This document shows, piece after piece, positions 6,529 through 18,032 of a stretch of DNA of 44,885 bases. The position numbers and the translations under genes are program-made. The DNA comes from Propionibacteriaceae bacterium UBA6238 (GTDB lineage Bacteria; Actinomycetota; Actinomycetes; Propionibacteriales; Propionibacteriaceae). Location of the stretch: contig DJWE01000072.1 of the NCBI GenBank assembly GCA_002441465.1, positions 1 to 44,885 of the forward strand, written 5' to 3'. Each line of letters begins with the position of its first letter. Positions within the stretch are counted from its first letter, which is position 1. The notes under the pieces are model-generated. The model made no database searches. It saw nothing but the letters and a program-made list of their open reading frames with translations, and was not told where the DNA came from.

Positions 6529-8046
6529 ATGGCCGACAAGTACATCCTCGCGATTGACCAAGGAACGACCAGTTCTCGGGCCATCGTGTTCAACCACGAA
6601 GGCAAGATCGTCTCCGTGGGCCAGAAGGAGCACGAGCAGATCTTCCCGAGGGCCGGCTGGGTCGAGCACAACGCGATCGAGGTCTGGGACGCGGTGCGCG
6701 AGGTCGTTGGTGAGGCCCTGGCCAAGGCGAGCCTCAACAAGGACAACATCCAGGCTGTCGGCGTCACCAACCAGCGTGAGACCACCCTGGTCTGGAACAA
6801 GGAGACCGGCGTGCCGGTCTACAACGCCATCGTCTGGCAGGACACCCGCACGGCCAAGATCATCGAGGATCTCGGTGGTGGCGACCAGGACAAGTACAAG
6901 GCTCGCGTCGGACTGCCGCTGGCCACCTACTTCTCCGGCCCGAAGGTCAAGTGGGTTCTGGACAACGTCGAAGGCGCTCGCGCCGACGCCGAGGCCGGCA
7001 AGCTGATCATGGGCAACATGGACACGTGGGTCATCTGGAACCTGACCGGCGGCGTCGACGGCGGTGTGCACGTCACCGACGTGACCAACGCGTCCCGCAC
7101 CATGCTGATGGATCTGAAGACCCTGAGCTGGGATCCGGAGATCGCGGCTGACATGGGCATCCCGATGAGCATGCTGCCCGAGATCAAGTCCTCCTCTCAG
7201 GTCTACGGCTACGGGCGCGAGCAGGGTCTGCTCGGTGGCGTCCCGATCGCCGGCGACCTGGGCGACCAGCAGGCTGCCACCTTCGGCCAGGCGGCTTTCG
7301 AGCCCGGCATGGCGAAGAACACCTACGGCACCGGCTGCTTCATGATCATGAACACCGGCGAGGAGATCGTTCCCTCCAAGAACGGCCTGCTCACCACCGT
7401 GTGCTACAAGATCGGCGACGACAAGCCGATCTACGCCCTTGAGGGTTCGATCGCGATCACCGGCGCCCTGGTGCAGTGGCTGCGCGACAACCTGAAGATG
7501 TTCTCCTCCGCCCCGGAGATCGAGGAACTCGCCGCGTCCGTCGACGACAACGGCGGCGCCTACTTCGTCCCGGCGTTCTCCGGCCTGTTCGCGCCGTACT
7601 GGAAGGCTGACGCTCGCGGTGCGATCGTCGGACTCACCCGGTACGTCAACCGCGGCCACATCGCCCGCGCGGTCCTGGAGGCCACCGCCTTCCAGACTCG
7701 TGAGGTGCTGGACGCCATGGAGGCCGACTCCGGCGTGAAGCTCGCTGAGCTGAAGGTCGACGGCGGCATGACCCAGAACGAGCTGCTGATGCAGTTCCAG
7801 GCCGACCAGCTCGGCGTCCCGGTGGTGCGTCCGGTCGTGGCCGAGACGACCGCTCTGGGCGCTGCCTACGCCGCTGGCATCGCCACCGGTTACTGGCAGG
7901 GCGAGGCCGACGTCATCGCCAACTGGGCAGAGGACAAGCGGTGGGAGCCGAAGGCCGACCCGGCCGAGCGCGACCGCCTCTACCGCAACTGGAAGAAGGC
8001 CGTCACCAAGACCTTCGACTGGGTCGACGAGGACGTCGAGAAGTGA
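6529..8046 (+). CDS. glpK: Glycerol kinase
   Basis: The 505-residue FGGY-family kinase (E. coli 502) phosphorylates glycerol with ATP to G3P, the substrate of GlpAB. The N-terminal ATPase-fold phosphate motif AIDQGTTSSR lies at residues 8-17. The catalytic-base region reads GDLGDQQAA and the C-terminal lobe has VDGGMTQNELLMQ. The start is the ATG at 6529, with AAGGA seven bases upstream; an ATG at 6508 is in frame but would add seven residues without a better site. A near-perfect terminator follows at 8064-8101. Codon use is more biased and lower in rare codons than in nearby genes, suggesting high expression. Confidence 0.97.
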   Translation: MADKYILAIDQGTTSSRAIVFNHEGKIVSVGQKEHEQIFPRAGWVEHNAIEVWDAVREVVGEALAKASLNKDNIQAVGVTNQRETTLVWNKETGVPVYNAIVWQDTRTAKIIEDLGGGDQDKYKARVGLPLATYFSGPKVKWVLDNVEGARADAEAGKLIMGNMDTWVIWNLTGGVDGGVHVTDVTNASRTMLMDLKTLSWDPEIAADMGIPMSMLPEIKSSSQVYGYGREQGLLGGVPIAGDLGDQQAATFGQAAFEPGMAKNTYGTGCFMIMNTGEEIVPSKNGLLTTVCYKIGDDKPIYALEGSIAITGALVQWLRDNLKMFSSAPEIEELAASVDDNGGAYFVPAFSGLFAPYWKADARGAIVGLTRYVNRGHIARAVLEATAFQTREVLDAMEADSGVKLAELKVDGGMTQNELLMQFQADQLGVPVVRPVVAETTALGAAYAAGIATGYWQGEADVIANWAEDKRWEPKADPAERDRLYRNWKKAVTKTFDWVDEDVEK

Positions 8047-8063
8047 CGTCTCGCTGAAGCGCA

Positions 8064-8101
8064 GCGACGCCGCCGGAACCTACAGGTTCCGGCGGCGTCG
8101 C
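8064..8101 (+). terminator. Terminator of glpFK
   Basis: GCGACGCCGCCGGAACC (8064-8080) pairs perfectly over 17 bases with 8085-8101, with a TACA loop. It starts 18 bases after the glpK stop and is followed by CGTCTCT rather than a pure T-tract. It separates glpFK from cassette 2. Confidence 0.85.
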
Positions 8102-8140
8102 CGTCTCTCGGCACGATGTCCAGATCCGGTAAAGCAGCGG

Positions 8141-8169
8141 TTGACAGTACGTCGCGCAGATGCGAGAGT
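8141..8169 (+). promoter_or_regulatory. Candidate promoter of secreted-protein cassette 2
   Basis: A perfect -35 TTGACA (8141-8146) is followed after 17 bases by GAGAGT (8164-8169), a poor -10. It lies just after the glpK terminator and about 70 bases before the cassette 2 start. The inverted repeat seen at the cassette 1 promoter is not present here. Confidence 0.4.
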
Positions 8170-8238
8170 GTTGGTGGATTCGTTACCGAACTTGATACCC
8201 ACCCCGGGCGTCCACTCACCCTCAAGAATCGGAGAAGC

Positions 8239-8898
8239 ATGCTCACGTCGCGACTCAGCCGCATACTCGTATCCGCCGCCGTGGCGCTGGTGCTGGCCGT
8301 TGGCCACCTACCTAGCGCCGCCGCTGCTGCCCCGGCAATCCCGCTCGCGGGAACGCTGCCCGCGGGCACCAGTTCCGCGACGCCGATGACGCCGTCGCAG
8401 ATCATCGCTGCGGCGAAGAAGCGGGATGCGGCCGGCTTCAAGAAGCGATACGCGAAGCTCAAGACCTCGAAGGCGACCGTGGACGTGGTCAGAGCGACCA
8501 TCTCCTCGGGCAAGGTCTCGACGTACCTGAAGCTCCTCACCGCCCTGAGCACGAGCAAACAGATCTCCAAGCTGGTGTCGAAGACCAAAGGGAAGCACTT
8601 CAAGATCGCGATCACCAAGGACGGCTCGGTCTCGGTGAAGCTCCTGAAGGGCAAGGGGAAGCCGAGGATCCTCAGTGCCGGTCCGCGGTGCTGGAAGGCA
8701 TGGGTGGCGTGGTACGCGTGGTTCGCCGCCACGTCGGCGCTCTGCTGGGGTGCCGGCGCCGTGAATCCCGGGCTGGGTATTGCCTGCGCCCTGGTTCTCG
8801 GCGTGATCAGCTTCACCCTGGTCGACTTCAACAGCGCGTGTACGAGCGCCCCGTCGATGGCCGTTCCGGTCGGCGTGAGAAGGTTGTCCGGTGAGTAG
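8239..8898 (+). CDS. Secreted protein with Trp-rich four-cysteine C-terminal domain (cassette 2)
   Basis: This is a paralogue of the protein at 3032-3772, in no family I recognise. The 219-residue product starts at the ATG at 8239 (GGAGAAG just upstream) with a clear signal peptide, cleavage likely near SAAAAAPA around residues 26-32. A Lys-rich segment (60-145) contains KGKHFKI at 118-124. The C-terminal domain is CWKAWVAWYAWFA followed by small hydrophobic residues. Cysteines fall at 151, 169, 183 and 201, again C-x17-C ... C-x17-C, with only the middle loop shortened from 28 to 13 residues. The pattern predicts two conserved disulfides in an oxidising, extracellular setting. Its 3' end overlaps the next gene by eight bases. 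A bacteriocin-like or surface-active role is inference. Confidence 0.8.
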   Translation: MLTSRLSRILVSAAVALVLAVGHLPSAAAAAPAIPLAGTLPAGTSSATPMTPSQIIAAAKKRDAAGFKKRYAKLKTSKATVDVVRATISSGKVSTYLKLLTALSTSKQISKLVSKTKGKHFKIAITKDGSVSVKLLKGKGKPRILSAGPRCWKAWVAWYAWFAATSALCWGAGAVNPGLGIACALVLGVISFTLVDFNSACTSAPSMAVPVGVRRLSGE

Positions 8899-9220
8899 CC
8901 AGCACCCCACCGGCGGGCTTCGGCCCGGCATCCTGGCCCTTCGCGTGGTGATCCTCGTGGCGGCTGTCGTCTACGTCTGGGTCGTCGTCACGCAGGTCCT
9001 CAACGGCACCGTGTTCTGGCCGTCCGTCCTGGCCAGCGTGGCCATCATCGTCGTGGTCGGTGGCGGCTGGTGGCTGACCGGACGACGCGAGCGGGTGCTC
9101 GCGCAGAGCGACCCCGAGGCGGCTGAGCGCTATCGGATCCGGACCCGACGGTGGAGCCTGCTGATCTCGGCGGTCGGGCTGCTCATTCTCGGGCTCGTGC
9201 TGGTCTTGCTCTACACCTGA
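8891..9220 (+). CDS. Small three-helix membrane protein paired with cassette 2
   Basis: A GTG at 8891 overlaps the end of the secreted-protein gene by eight bases. The 109-residue product has hydrophobic segments at about residues 15-37, 42-62 and 87-108, with a charged linker (RRERVLAQSDPEAAERYRIRTRR) between the second and third. No family is recognised. It is the positional counterpart of 3769-4077 but differs in sequence, as expected of specific immunity proteins, though that function is not demonstrated. It converges on the protease gene with only 19 bases between them and no visible terminator. Confidence 0.72.
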   Translation: MSSQHPTGGLRPGILALRVVILVAAVVYVWVVVTQVLNGTVFWPSVLASVAIIVVVGGGWWLTGRRERVLAQSDPEAAERYRIRTRRWSLLISAVGLLILGLVLVLLYT

Positions 9221-9239
9221 GCCGGTCGAGGGCTGTCGA

Positions 9240-11657
<2,418 letters not shown>

Positions 11658-11764
11658 GGCTCCCCCCGAAGCACTGGAAACTACTTGGGGAGGAGTCTAC
11701 GCGATCCGCGAGACATCCGCTCCCGTATACGCCGGGCCCATCGCGGCAGGTCGGTCCAGGACGA

Positions 11765-11802
11765 GAGAGCCCCGGAGCGCAGAGGGCGCTACCGGGGCTC
11801 TC
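11765..11802 (-). terminator. Terminator of the second subtilisin-like protease gene
   Basis: GAGAGCCCCGG (11765-11775) plus AGCGC pairs with GCGCT plus CCGGGGCTCTC (11786-11802), a 16-pair stem with one bulged A and a five-base loop. It lies ten bases beyond the stop at 11813, on the side where minus-strand transcription leaves the gene. Confidence 0.75.
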
Positions 11803-11812
11803 CCGGGCCGGA

Positions 11813-14329
11813 CTAGGACGGCCAGTTGCTGTTTGTGCCGCTCACCCCGTCACAGGTCACGGTGATCCAGTTGGCGCCGAAGTAGTTCGGGCTCTGCCGG
11901 GTCTCGTTAGGCCCCTGCACCCAGCTCACGCCGAAGGCGCCGTAGTCGCTGTTGGTCACCCGGCAGGTCACGTTGCCGGGGAAGTTGGCCGTGGTGACCA
12001 CGACGTAGTGGCAGCGGGACGACGTGCAGGTGGAGGTGTTGATGGCGGCGCCAGCCGACACCCGTACCGACGGCGCCGGAGCTGGCGGTGGGGCCGGGGC
12101 GACGTAGGTGTAGCGGTCGGACGCCACCACCGGCGAGGTGCCGTACTTGCCGGTCACCCTGACGTCCACCGTGCCGGCGGCGTGCGCCGGAACGGTCACC
12201 GAGAGGACGTTCGCAGCCGGGGCGGTGAAGGGCGCGGCCACCCCGCCGACGCTCACCGAGGTGATGCCGGAGAAGTTCGAGCCGGTGATCTTGATGACGT
12301 TGCCACCGGCAGTCGGGCCTGAAGTGGGTGACACTGAGGCAATGCTCGGCAGCGGGTGCGCCAGGTAGGTGAACGTGGCACCGGCGGCTGCAAGCGAAGC
12401 GCCGTACTTGTTCCACACCTGTACCGCGACCCGACCGGCGGAGTGTGCGGGCGCGGTCACGACGAGCTTCGTCTTGGAGGCGAGGGTCCAGGGGGCCGCG
12501 ACACCACCGACCTTGACCGCGGACGTTGCCGTGAATCCGGTTCCGATCACCGTGATCTTGGCGCCACCCTCAACCCACCCCGAGGTGGGGCTGAGCGAGG
12601 TCACCGTCGGTACGTTGCCGTAGGTGAACCGGCCCCGCTTCGACTTCGCCGAGGTGCCCGACGCTGCGACGATGCGGACGTACTGACGGCCGGAGTTCTT
12701 CGGTGCCGTCACGCTGAGCTGAGTCGCTGAGGCCACCTGCAGGCCGGTCCCTGCGACCTTGCCGAACAGGACCTTCGTGACGTTCTGGAACCTGCTGCCG
12801 GTGATCGTGACTCGCTGGCCCCCGTTCTTGCTGCCCAGGGTCGGGCTCATCGAGCTGATCGAGGGCGCCTTCTGGTAGGTGAACCGCGTCGCCGTTCCTG
12901 AGCGGCTGAGGGCGGAGTAGACCCGCACGGCGACGGTCTGCGTACCGGAGTGTTTCGGCGTCCGCACGGTCAGGCCGGACGACGTCGACAGACCCGTGCC
13001 GGTCTTCGAGCCGAAGGTGACTCGGGTCACGTCGTAGAGGGCCGAGCCGACGATGGTGACTCTCTGCTTGCCCTTGGTCACGCCGGTGTTCGGAGTCACC
13101 CGGATCACCCGCGGCGCGATGCTGAGCAGACGGTTCGGCGAACCGTACTCGGCCACGTCACCCCCCACCACGTTTGGCACTGCCATCGAGAGCAGCCTGG
13201 CCGACACTGCGGCGGGCGTCCACGCACGATGCTTGGACAAGATGAGCGCGGCGACGCCGGCCACGTGAGGCGAGGCCATCGAGGTGCCGCTGAGGTACTG
13301 AGAACCACTGCTGCCCCCGTACGCCGAGAGGATGTCCCGGCCGGGTGCGAACAGGTCGAGGCAGGATCCCTGGTTGGAGAAGGATGATGCGTAGTCGTCG
13401 AAGTCCGTGGCGCCGACCGTGAGGGCGTTCGGGGCGGAGGCCGGGGAGTAGTTGCAGGCGTTCTGACTGTCGTTGCCGGCGGCCACCGCCACCGTGACGC
13501 CGTCGGCGATCAGCCGCTGCACGGCATCGTTCTCGGCCTGGCTGTAGAGACCGCCAAGACTCATGTTGACCACGGCCGGAGTGCCGTAGACGTGTTGTCC
13601 CACCACCCAGTCCATCGCCGCGATGACCATCGACGTCTCGCCACTGCCGCCGCAGTCCAGCACGCGGACCGGAATGAGGCTGACCTGCTTCGCCACCCCG
13701 TACCTGGTGCCGCCGATCGTTCCGGAGACGTGGGTGCCGTGGCCGTTGCAATCCCAGGTTCCCAGACCGTCGTACACGCCGTAGGCGCCCGGCTTGACCC
13801 GACCCGCGAAATCCGTATTGGTGTAGGCGATTCCGGTGTCGATGACGTAGGCGTCGACACCGGCTCCATTCGCGTAATAGGTGTAGGTGTCGTCGAGGGC
13901 GGAATCCGACCCGTCGAGGCGATCCAGACCCCACGGTGGCGACGACTCGGTGGTGCTGGCCGTGACCGGCGCGTCCGCTTCGACGTACTTGATCTCTGGA
14001 CGCTTCCTCAGCGCTTTGCTCTGGCTCGGGGTGAGGTTCACCACCGCAGTACCGAGGTGTGACTGCGAACGGACCCCCGTGGCGCCGGCACTCTCGAGAA
14101 CCTGCGTACGTTTGGCGGCCGCGAGGTGGGACCGGAACCCGACGATGTAGGTCTTCTGGCCCGCAGCCGGCGCCGCGGTCTGGGTGAGCGGCACGCCCGG
14201 TCCCTTCGCGGCGGGGCCCGCCGCCGGTGCGGCTGGAAGCGGTGCCGCCGCCGCCGGTGCTACGGGAATGATGGCTGTGGCGGTGAGGCCCAACCCTAAC
14301 AAGAGCATGCCAAGCCGTGGTGCGCGCAT
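11813..14329 (-). CDS. Secreted subtilisin-like (S8, proteinase K-type) protease with IPT/TIG repeats, copy 2
   Basis: The 838-residue protein has a signal peptide (to about residue 29), an I9-type propeptide (TYIVGFRSH at 60) and a catalytic domain with Asp164 in VIDTGIA, His197 in CNGHGTHVSG and Ser350 in SGTSMASPHVAG. About five IPT/TIG repeats span residues 400-740, then a proline-rich linker and a roughly 85-residue C-terminal domain with four cysteines (CTSSRC, CRV, CDG) that copy 1 lacks. The start ATG at 14329 has GGGGGCA upstream. The two proteases share catalytic sequence and repeat style, so they are tandem paralogues that have since diverged. Likely role is extracellular protein turnover or processing; targets are unknown. 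Confidence 0.92.
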   Translation of the reverse strand: MRAPRLGMLLLGLGLTATAIIPVAPAAAAPLPAAPAAGPAAKGPGVPLTQTAAPAAGQKTYIVGFRSHLAAAKRTQVLESAGATGVRSQSHLGTAVVNLTPSQSKALRKRPEIKYVEADAPVTASTTESSPPWGLDRLDGSDSALDDTYTYYANGAGVDAYVIDTGIAYTNTDFAGRVKPGAYGVYDGLGTWDCNGHGTHVSGTIGGTRYGVAKQVSLIPVRVLDCGGSGETSMVIAAMDWVVGQHVYGTPAVVNMSLGGLYSQAENDAVQRLIADGVTVAVAAGNDSQNACNYSPASAPNALTVGATDFDDYASSFSNQGSCLDLFAPGRDILSAYGGSSGSQYLSGTSMASPHVAGVAALILSKHRAWTPAAVSARLLSMAVPNVVGGDVAEYGSPNRLLSIAPRVIRVTPNTGVTKGKQRVTIVGSALYDVTRVTFGSKTGTGLSTSSGLTVRTPKHSGTQTVAVRVYSALSRSGTATRFTYQKAPSISSMSPTLGSKNGGQRVTITGSRFQNVTKVLFGKVAGTGLQVASATQLSVTAPKNSGRQYVRIVAASGTSAKSKRGRFTYGNVPTVTSLSPTSGWVEGGAKITVIGTGFTATSAVKVGGVAAPWTLASKTKLVVTAPAHSAGRVAVQVWNKYGASLAAAGATFTYLAHPLPSIASVSPTSGPTAGGNVIKITGSNFSGITSVSVGGVAAPFTAPAANVLSVTVPAHAAGTVDVRVTGKYGTSPVVASDRYTYVAPAPPPAPAPSVRVSAGAAINTSTCTSSRCHYVVVTTANFPGNVTCRVTNSDYGAFGVSWVQGPNETRQSPNYFGANWITVTCDGVSGTNSNWPS

Positions 14330-14489
14330 CGATTGCCCCCTCCATTGCGTCGCGTGGCGGCATTCTAGGATCGCCGGGCAGGCGGACGGACGGTTTTCGC
14401 AGAAACGTGGCTGACCACGGTGATTCGAGCGGGAAGCGCCAGCGACATTGGGGAATTCCGATCAGGCAGCTCCGTCCGCCTGACGCCGC

Positions 14490-17400
14490 TTAGGGGGTTT
14501 TCACCGCCATTTCCGCGATACCACCCCGGTAGGTGCCCTTGCCGATCGAGGGGAGTTCGGAGAAATAAACCAACAGAAAACGGGTCTCCACCGGCTGAGA
14601 CGGGGTGAGCGCGAACGTCAGCGGAGCGTCCTTCACCTCGACCATCATCTCCCATTGGCCGACCGTCTTCATCGGGGCCGACTCGACCGGCTTGGCCGGC
14701 ACCCGCAGTTCCACGGCAGCACCGGGATCCTCGAGAGTGACCTCGACGCTGACCACGGTGCGGGTCTGTCCGAGGTCGAGCACCAGTCCGACACCGGGCT
14801 TGCGCCCGCCGAACGTCGCCGTGGAGTACTTCTCCGTCCGCCAGATGGTGCTCGCGTCCCCGTCGACGGCGAGCTTGGCCTTGCGGCCGTTCTCGGCCGC
14901 GTCGCCGCCGTCCGCCTTGGGATCGAAGATGGCCACCTTCGCGACCGTGACCGCCGCGGCGGGCGGGGGAGCGGAGGGTCCGGGGGCCTGGACGTTCAGG
15001 GCCACCGCGGTCACGACCGCGATCACCACCACCAGAACCAGACCGCCGAGCAGCAACGGCACCCTGCGCGAGGGCTTCGCGAGCACCGTCGACTCCGACG
15101 GCGACCGCAGGCCCGCCGGCGGAGGAACCGGGGTGAACGAGTCGCCGCGGCTCAGCGCCTCGTCGACGAACGGCTGGGTCTCCTCGCCGGGCTCGATGTC
15201 GTCGAGATCGTCGTACGGATCGGCGCCCGGCGGGGCTGCGTTCGGCTGCGACGCGGAGCCGGTCTCGTCCTCGTCGAGGACCGCGCTGGAGCTGAAGCGG
15301 CTCGCGGATGCCGGCGTGGGCTGCGGCGGGGCGACCTGCGAGACCGGCGCGGGTGGCGCGTCGTCGGCGTCCGGGTCGAGACCGGGGTGCAGTCGCGCCT
15401 GCAGGTCGTGGGCTGCGCCCATCGGGCCGAGCACCAGCGACAGTTGGGTGGTCACGTCCTGCGCGGTGAGCAGCCGGGACGCGTGCCCGCGCGGGACGGC
15501 GGAAAGCAGCCGGTCCACCACGTGATCGACAGCGGGCGCGACCCCGCCGCGGACCTCGCTGGGCAGCACCCAGTGGCCCTCGACCACGGGGGCGGCCGGC
15601 AGACCGTATTGGTCGCCGCCGGGCCAGCGGGCGACCAGGCAGGCGTAGAGCATCTGGCCGAGCGCACGGACGTCGGCGGCCTCGCCGGACAGGTGCGCCG
15701 GGGCTTGCGTGGCGTCGGTGAGCGCACTGCCCAGGACCTTCACGTTGCCGGTGGAGGTGATCAGGACGGTGGCCGGATTGAGGTGCCGGTGGTAGTGGCC
15801 CTGGGCGTGCAGCCCGATCAGCCCGTCCGCGACCTCACGAATGATCCAGGCCGCCTCCACACCGGTCAGGGGACCGCCGCGCAGCACCTTCTCCAGCGTT
15901 TGCCCGGGCGCATACTCGTAGACCAGGCAGGGGCCCACCCCGGGTTCGGCCTCCACCTCGTCCAGGACGCGGAGGAACCGGGAATCGGTGGCGAGGGCCG
16001 CCTCGCGCGAGGACGCGAGCACCTCGGCGGTGGTCGGGTCGGCGGCGTCCAGCAGGTGCACCAGCACCGGGCGTCCCAGGACGAGATCCTCCGCGCGCCA
16101 GCTCTGGGCCCGGTTGTGCACGGCCAGTTGCTCGATCAGGCGGTATCGACCGCGGAGCACCCGGCCGCCGCCGGCCGCTTCCGCTTCGGCTTCCGGCGTC
16201 CCCGCGATCGGGGGCAGGGGCAGGTCGAGCAGCGCGGACGCCGGCGGTGCCGGGGCCACCACGGGCACGAAGACGCCCACCCCGTCAGGGTCGGGCACCG
16301 CCTCCGGCGGGGTGGACGGGATCGGATCGACCGAACCGCTGTCCTCGATCTCCGCGATCGCCTCCGCGGCGTCGGTCTGGCCTTCGTCCCCCTTCGAGCG
16401 GCGCAGCTGCTCCAGCAGCGCCGTGGTCTCGGGGATGCCCAGGCGCTTCGCGGCGAAGAAGAAGACGAGCACGGCGAGGACCCCGGCGAGGGCCAGGCCC
16501 GCGACCCGCAGCAGCAGGTTCGGGTATCGCTCCGACCACCAGGTGATCGCCCAGGCCAGCGCCGCGGCAGGGACGGCGGCCGCCAGCAGGCGGACCAGGT
16601 GCGTGACCGTCTCGCGACCCGGCAGTTCGGGCAGGTGGCGACGCAGGACGGCGTGGGTGAGGAACACGCCGACGATGTAGGACAGGCTGTAGGCGAGCGC
16701 CAGCCGGGCCGCGACGGTGGTCGGGTCGTGCCAGGGCAGCGCCAGGGCCAGAGCCGCCACCGCGTTCGCGCCGCTGATCCAGATCTGCAGGATGAACGGC
16801 GTCCGGGTGTTGTCCATGGCGAAGAACGCCCGCAGGTAGAGGTACTGGATGGTGAACGGCACCAGGCCGATCGCGAAGGCCATCAGCGCCCAGGCGATGT
16901 AGATGTAGTCGTGCGCGCCGGTGCCGTTGCCGAAGGCGAGCCGGGTGACCGGATCGGCCAGGACGAGCAGGCCGACGCTCGCCGGCAGCAGGAAGGTCGT
17001 GGCCAGGCGCAGCGCGCGGTTCGTCTCGGCCGCCACCCCGGAGCGATCGCCGGCCACGGCGTAGCGGGACGCGCTGGGCAGCATCGCCGTGGCCAGGGAC
17101 ACGGTGAGCAGTGAGTGCGGCAGGATCCAGATCAGATAGGCGTTCTGGTAGACCGTCCAGCCGCCGCCGCTGGCGACCGATGCGCCGGACGCCGTCGCTC
17201 CCGAGGCCAGGTTCGCGACGAGCATCTGGACCAGCGTGGTCAGCGCCACGTAGCCGACCATCCACTTGGCCACGTGGAAGGTGCGGCCCAGGCCCGTCCC
17301 CTTCAGGTCGAAGCGCGGACGGTAGGTGAACCCGGCCCGCTTCAGGAACGGCACCAGCACGATCGTCTGGACGATGATGCCCAGCGTCGAGCCTCCCGCC

Positions 17401-18032
17401 AGCAGCCAGGCCTGGGGGACGGTGAACGGCGCTCCGGAGAGCGCGGTCTGGTTGCCCCAGATGGTCAGGTAGAGGGCGAAGACGCCGATCGAGACCACGT
17501 TGTTGGCGATCGGCGCCCACATCATCGGACCGAACTTGTCCCGTGCGTTGAGCACCTGACCGATCAGGAAGAAGACCCCGTAGAAGAACAGTTGCGGCAT
17601 GCAGATGTAGCTCATCAGCAGCAGCGAGGCCCAGTGCTCGGCCATGTCCGGAGCGGTCCACGCGCGCGCGAACATGCTCATCACCAGGGGTGTCGAGACG
17701 GTGACCACGACGGTGAGCGCACCGAGAGCGATCACGAAACCGGTGATGATCCGGTCGACGAAGGCCTTGCCGCCGTCCTCGTCGTGGGTGACCGCGCGGA
17801 CGATCTGCGGCACCAGGACGTTGTTCAGCGTGCCGCCCGCGAGCAGCAGGTACAGCGTTGTGGGCACGGTGTTGGCGTAGTTGAACGCCTCCACCTGCCG
17901 GGTGCCGTTGCCGAGCACGAATGCGATCAGCATGGCCCGGATCAGGCCGAGGACGCGCGAGACCATCGTTCCGGAGGCCATCACGGCCGTGGCGTTGATC
18001 AGCCGGCGACCCCCGGCGTGAGCGTCGCTCAT
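14490..18032 (-). CDS. murJ: MurJ lipid II flippase fused to a pseudokinase and an extracellular discoidin-like domain
   Basis: The 1180-residue protein has the architecture of the mycobacterial MviN homologue. The N-terminal half is a 14-helix MATE/MOP-superfamily flippase moving lipid II across the membrane for peptidoglycan synthesis. A protein-kinase-like domain spans about residues 629-870 (RYRLIEQLAV). It is catalytically degenerate: the HRD loop reads YHRHLNPATVLI and the DFG position reads LGSALTD. An acidic linker, a transmembrane helix near 991-1014 and an extracellular beta-rich domain (about 1030-1180) containing VDGDASTIWRT follow. In mycobacteria the pseudokinase recruits the FHA protein FhaA when phosphorylated; a similar role here is inferred. 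The ATG at 18032 overlaps the upstream stop (ATGA). Confidence 0.95.
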   Translation of the reverse strand: MSDAHAGGRRLINATAVMASGTMVSRVLGLIRAMLIAFVLGNGTRQVEAFNYANTVPTTLYLLLAGGTLNNVLVPQIVRAVTHDEDGGKAFVDRIITGFVIALGALTVVVTVSTPLVMSMFARAWTAPDMAEHWASLLLMSYICMPQLFFYGVFFLIGQVLNARDKFGPMMWAPIANNVVSIGVFALYLTIWGNQTALSGAPFTVPQAWLLAGGSTLGIIVQTIVLVPFLKRAGFTYRPRFDLKGTGLGRTFHVAKWMVGYVALTTLVQMLVANLASGATASGASVASGGGWTVYQNAYLIWILPHSLLTVSLATAMLPSASRYAVAGDRSGVAAETNRALRLATTFLLPASVGLLVLADPVTRLAFGNGTGAHDYIYIAWALMAFAIGLVPFTIQYLYLRAFFAMDNTRTPFILQIWISGANAVAALALALPWHDPTTVAARLALAYSLSYIVGVFLTHAVLRRHLPELPGRETVTHLVRLLAAAVPAAALAWAITWWSERYPNLLLRVAGLALAGVLAVLVFFFAAKRLGIPETTALLEQLRRSKGDEGQTDAAEAIAEIEDSGSVDPIPSTPPEAVPDPDGVGVFVPVVAPAPPASALLDLPLPPIAGTPEAEAEAAGGGRVLRGRYRLIEQLAVHNRAQSWRAEDLVLGRPVLVHLLDAADPTTAEVLASSREAALATDSRFLRVLDEVEAEPGVGPCLVYEYAPGQTLEKVLRGGPLTGVEAAWIIREVADGLIGLHAQGHYHRHLNPATVLITSTGNVKVLGSALTDATQAPAHLSGEAADVRALGQMLYACLVARWPGGDQYGLPAAPVVEGHWVLPSEVRGGVAPAVDHVVDRLLSAVPRGHASRLLTAQDVTTQLSLVLGPMGAAHDLQARLHPGLDPDADDAPPAPVSQVAPPQPTPASASRFSSSAVLDEDETGSASQPNAAPPGADPYDDLDDIEPGEETQPFVDEALSRGDSFTPVPPPAGLRSPSESTVLAKPSRRVPLLLGGLVLVVVIAVVTAVALNVQAPGPSAPPPAAAVTVAKVAIFDPKADGGDAAENGRKAKLAVDGDASTIWRTEKYSTATFGGRKPGVGLVLDLGQTRTVVSVEVTLEDPGAAVELRVPAKPVESAPMKTVGQWEMMVEVKDAPLTFALTPSQPVETRFLLVYFSELPSIGKGTYRGGIAEMAVKTP

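Noticed and set aside
14462..14483. Six-base stem after the murJ stop considered as terminator
   Set aside because: The stem TCAGGC/GCCTGA is short with a ten-base loop and no T-tract; too weak to list.
14655..17114. 819-codon plus-strand open frame opposite murJ
   Set aside because: It matches no domain, is Arg/Gly/Gln-rich and lies wholly within the murJ coding sequence; a shadow frame.
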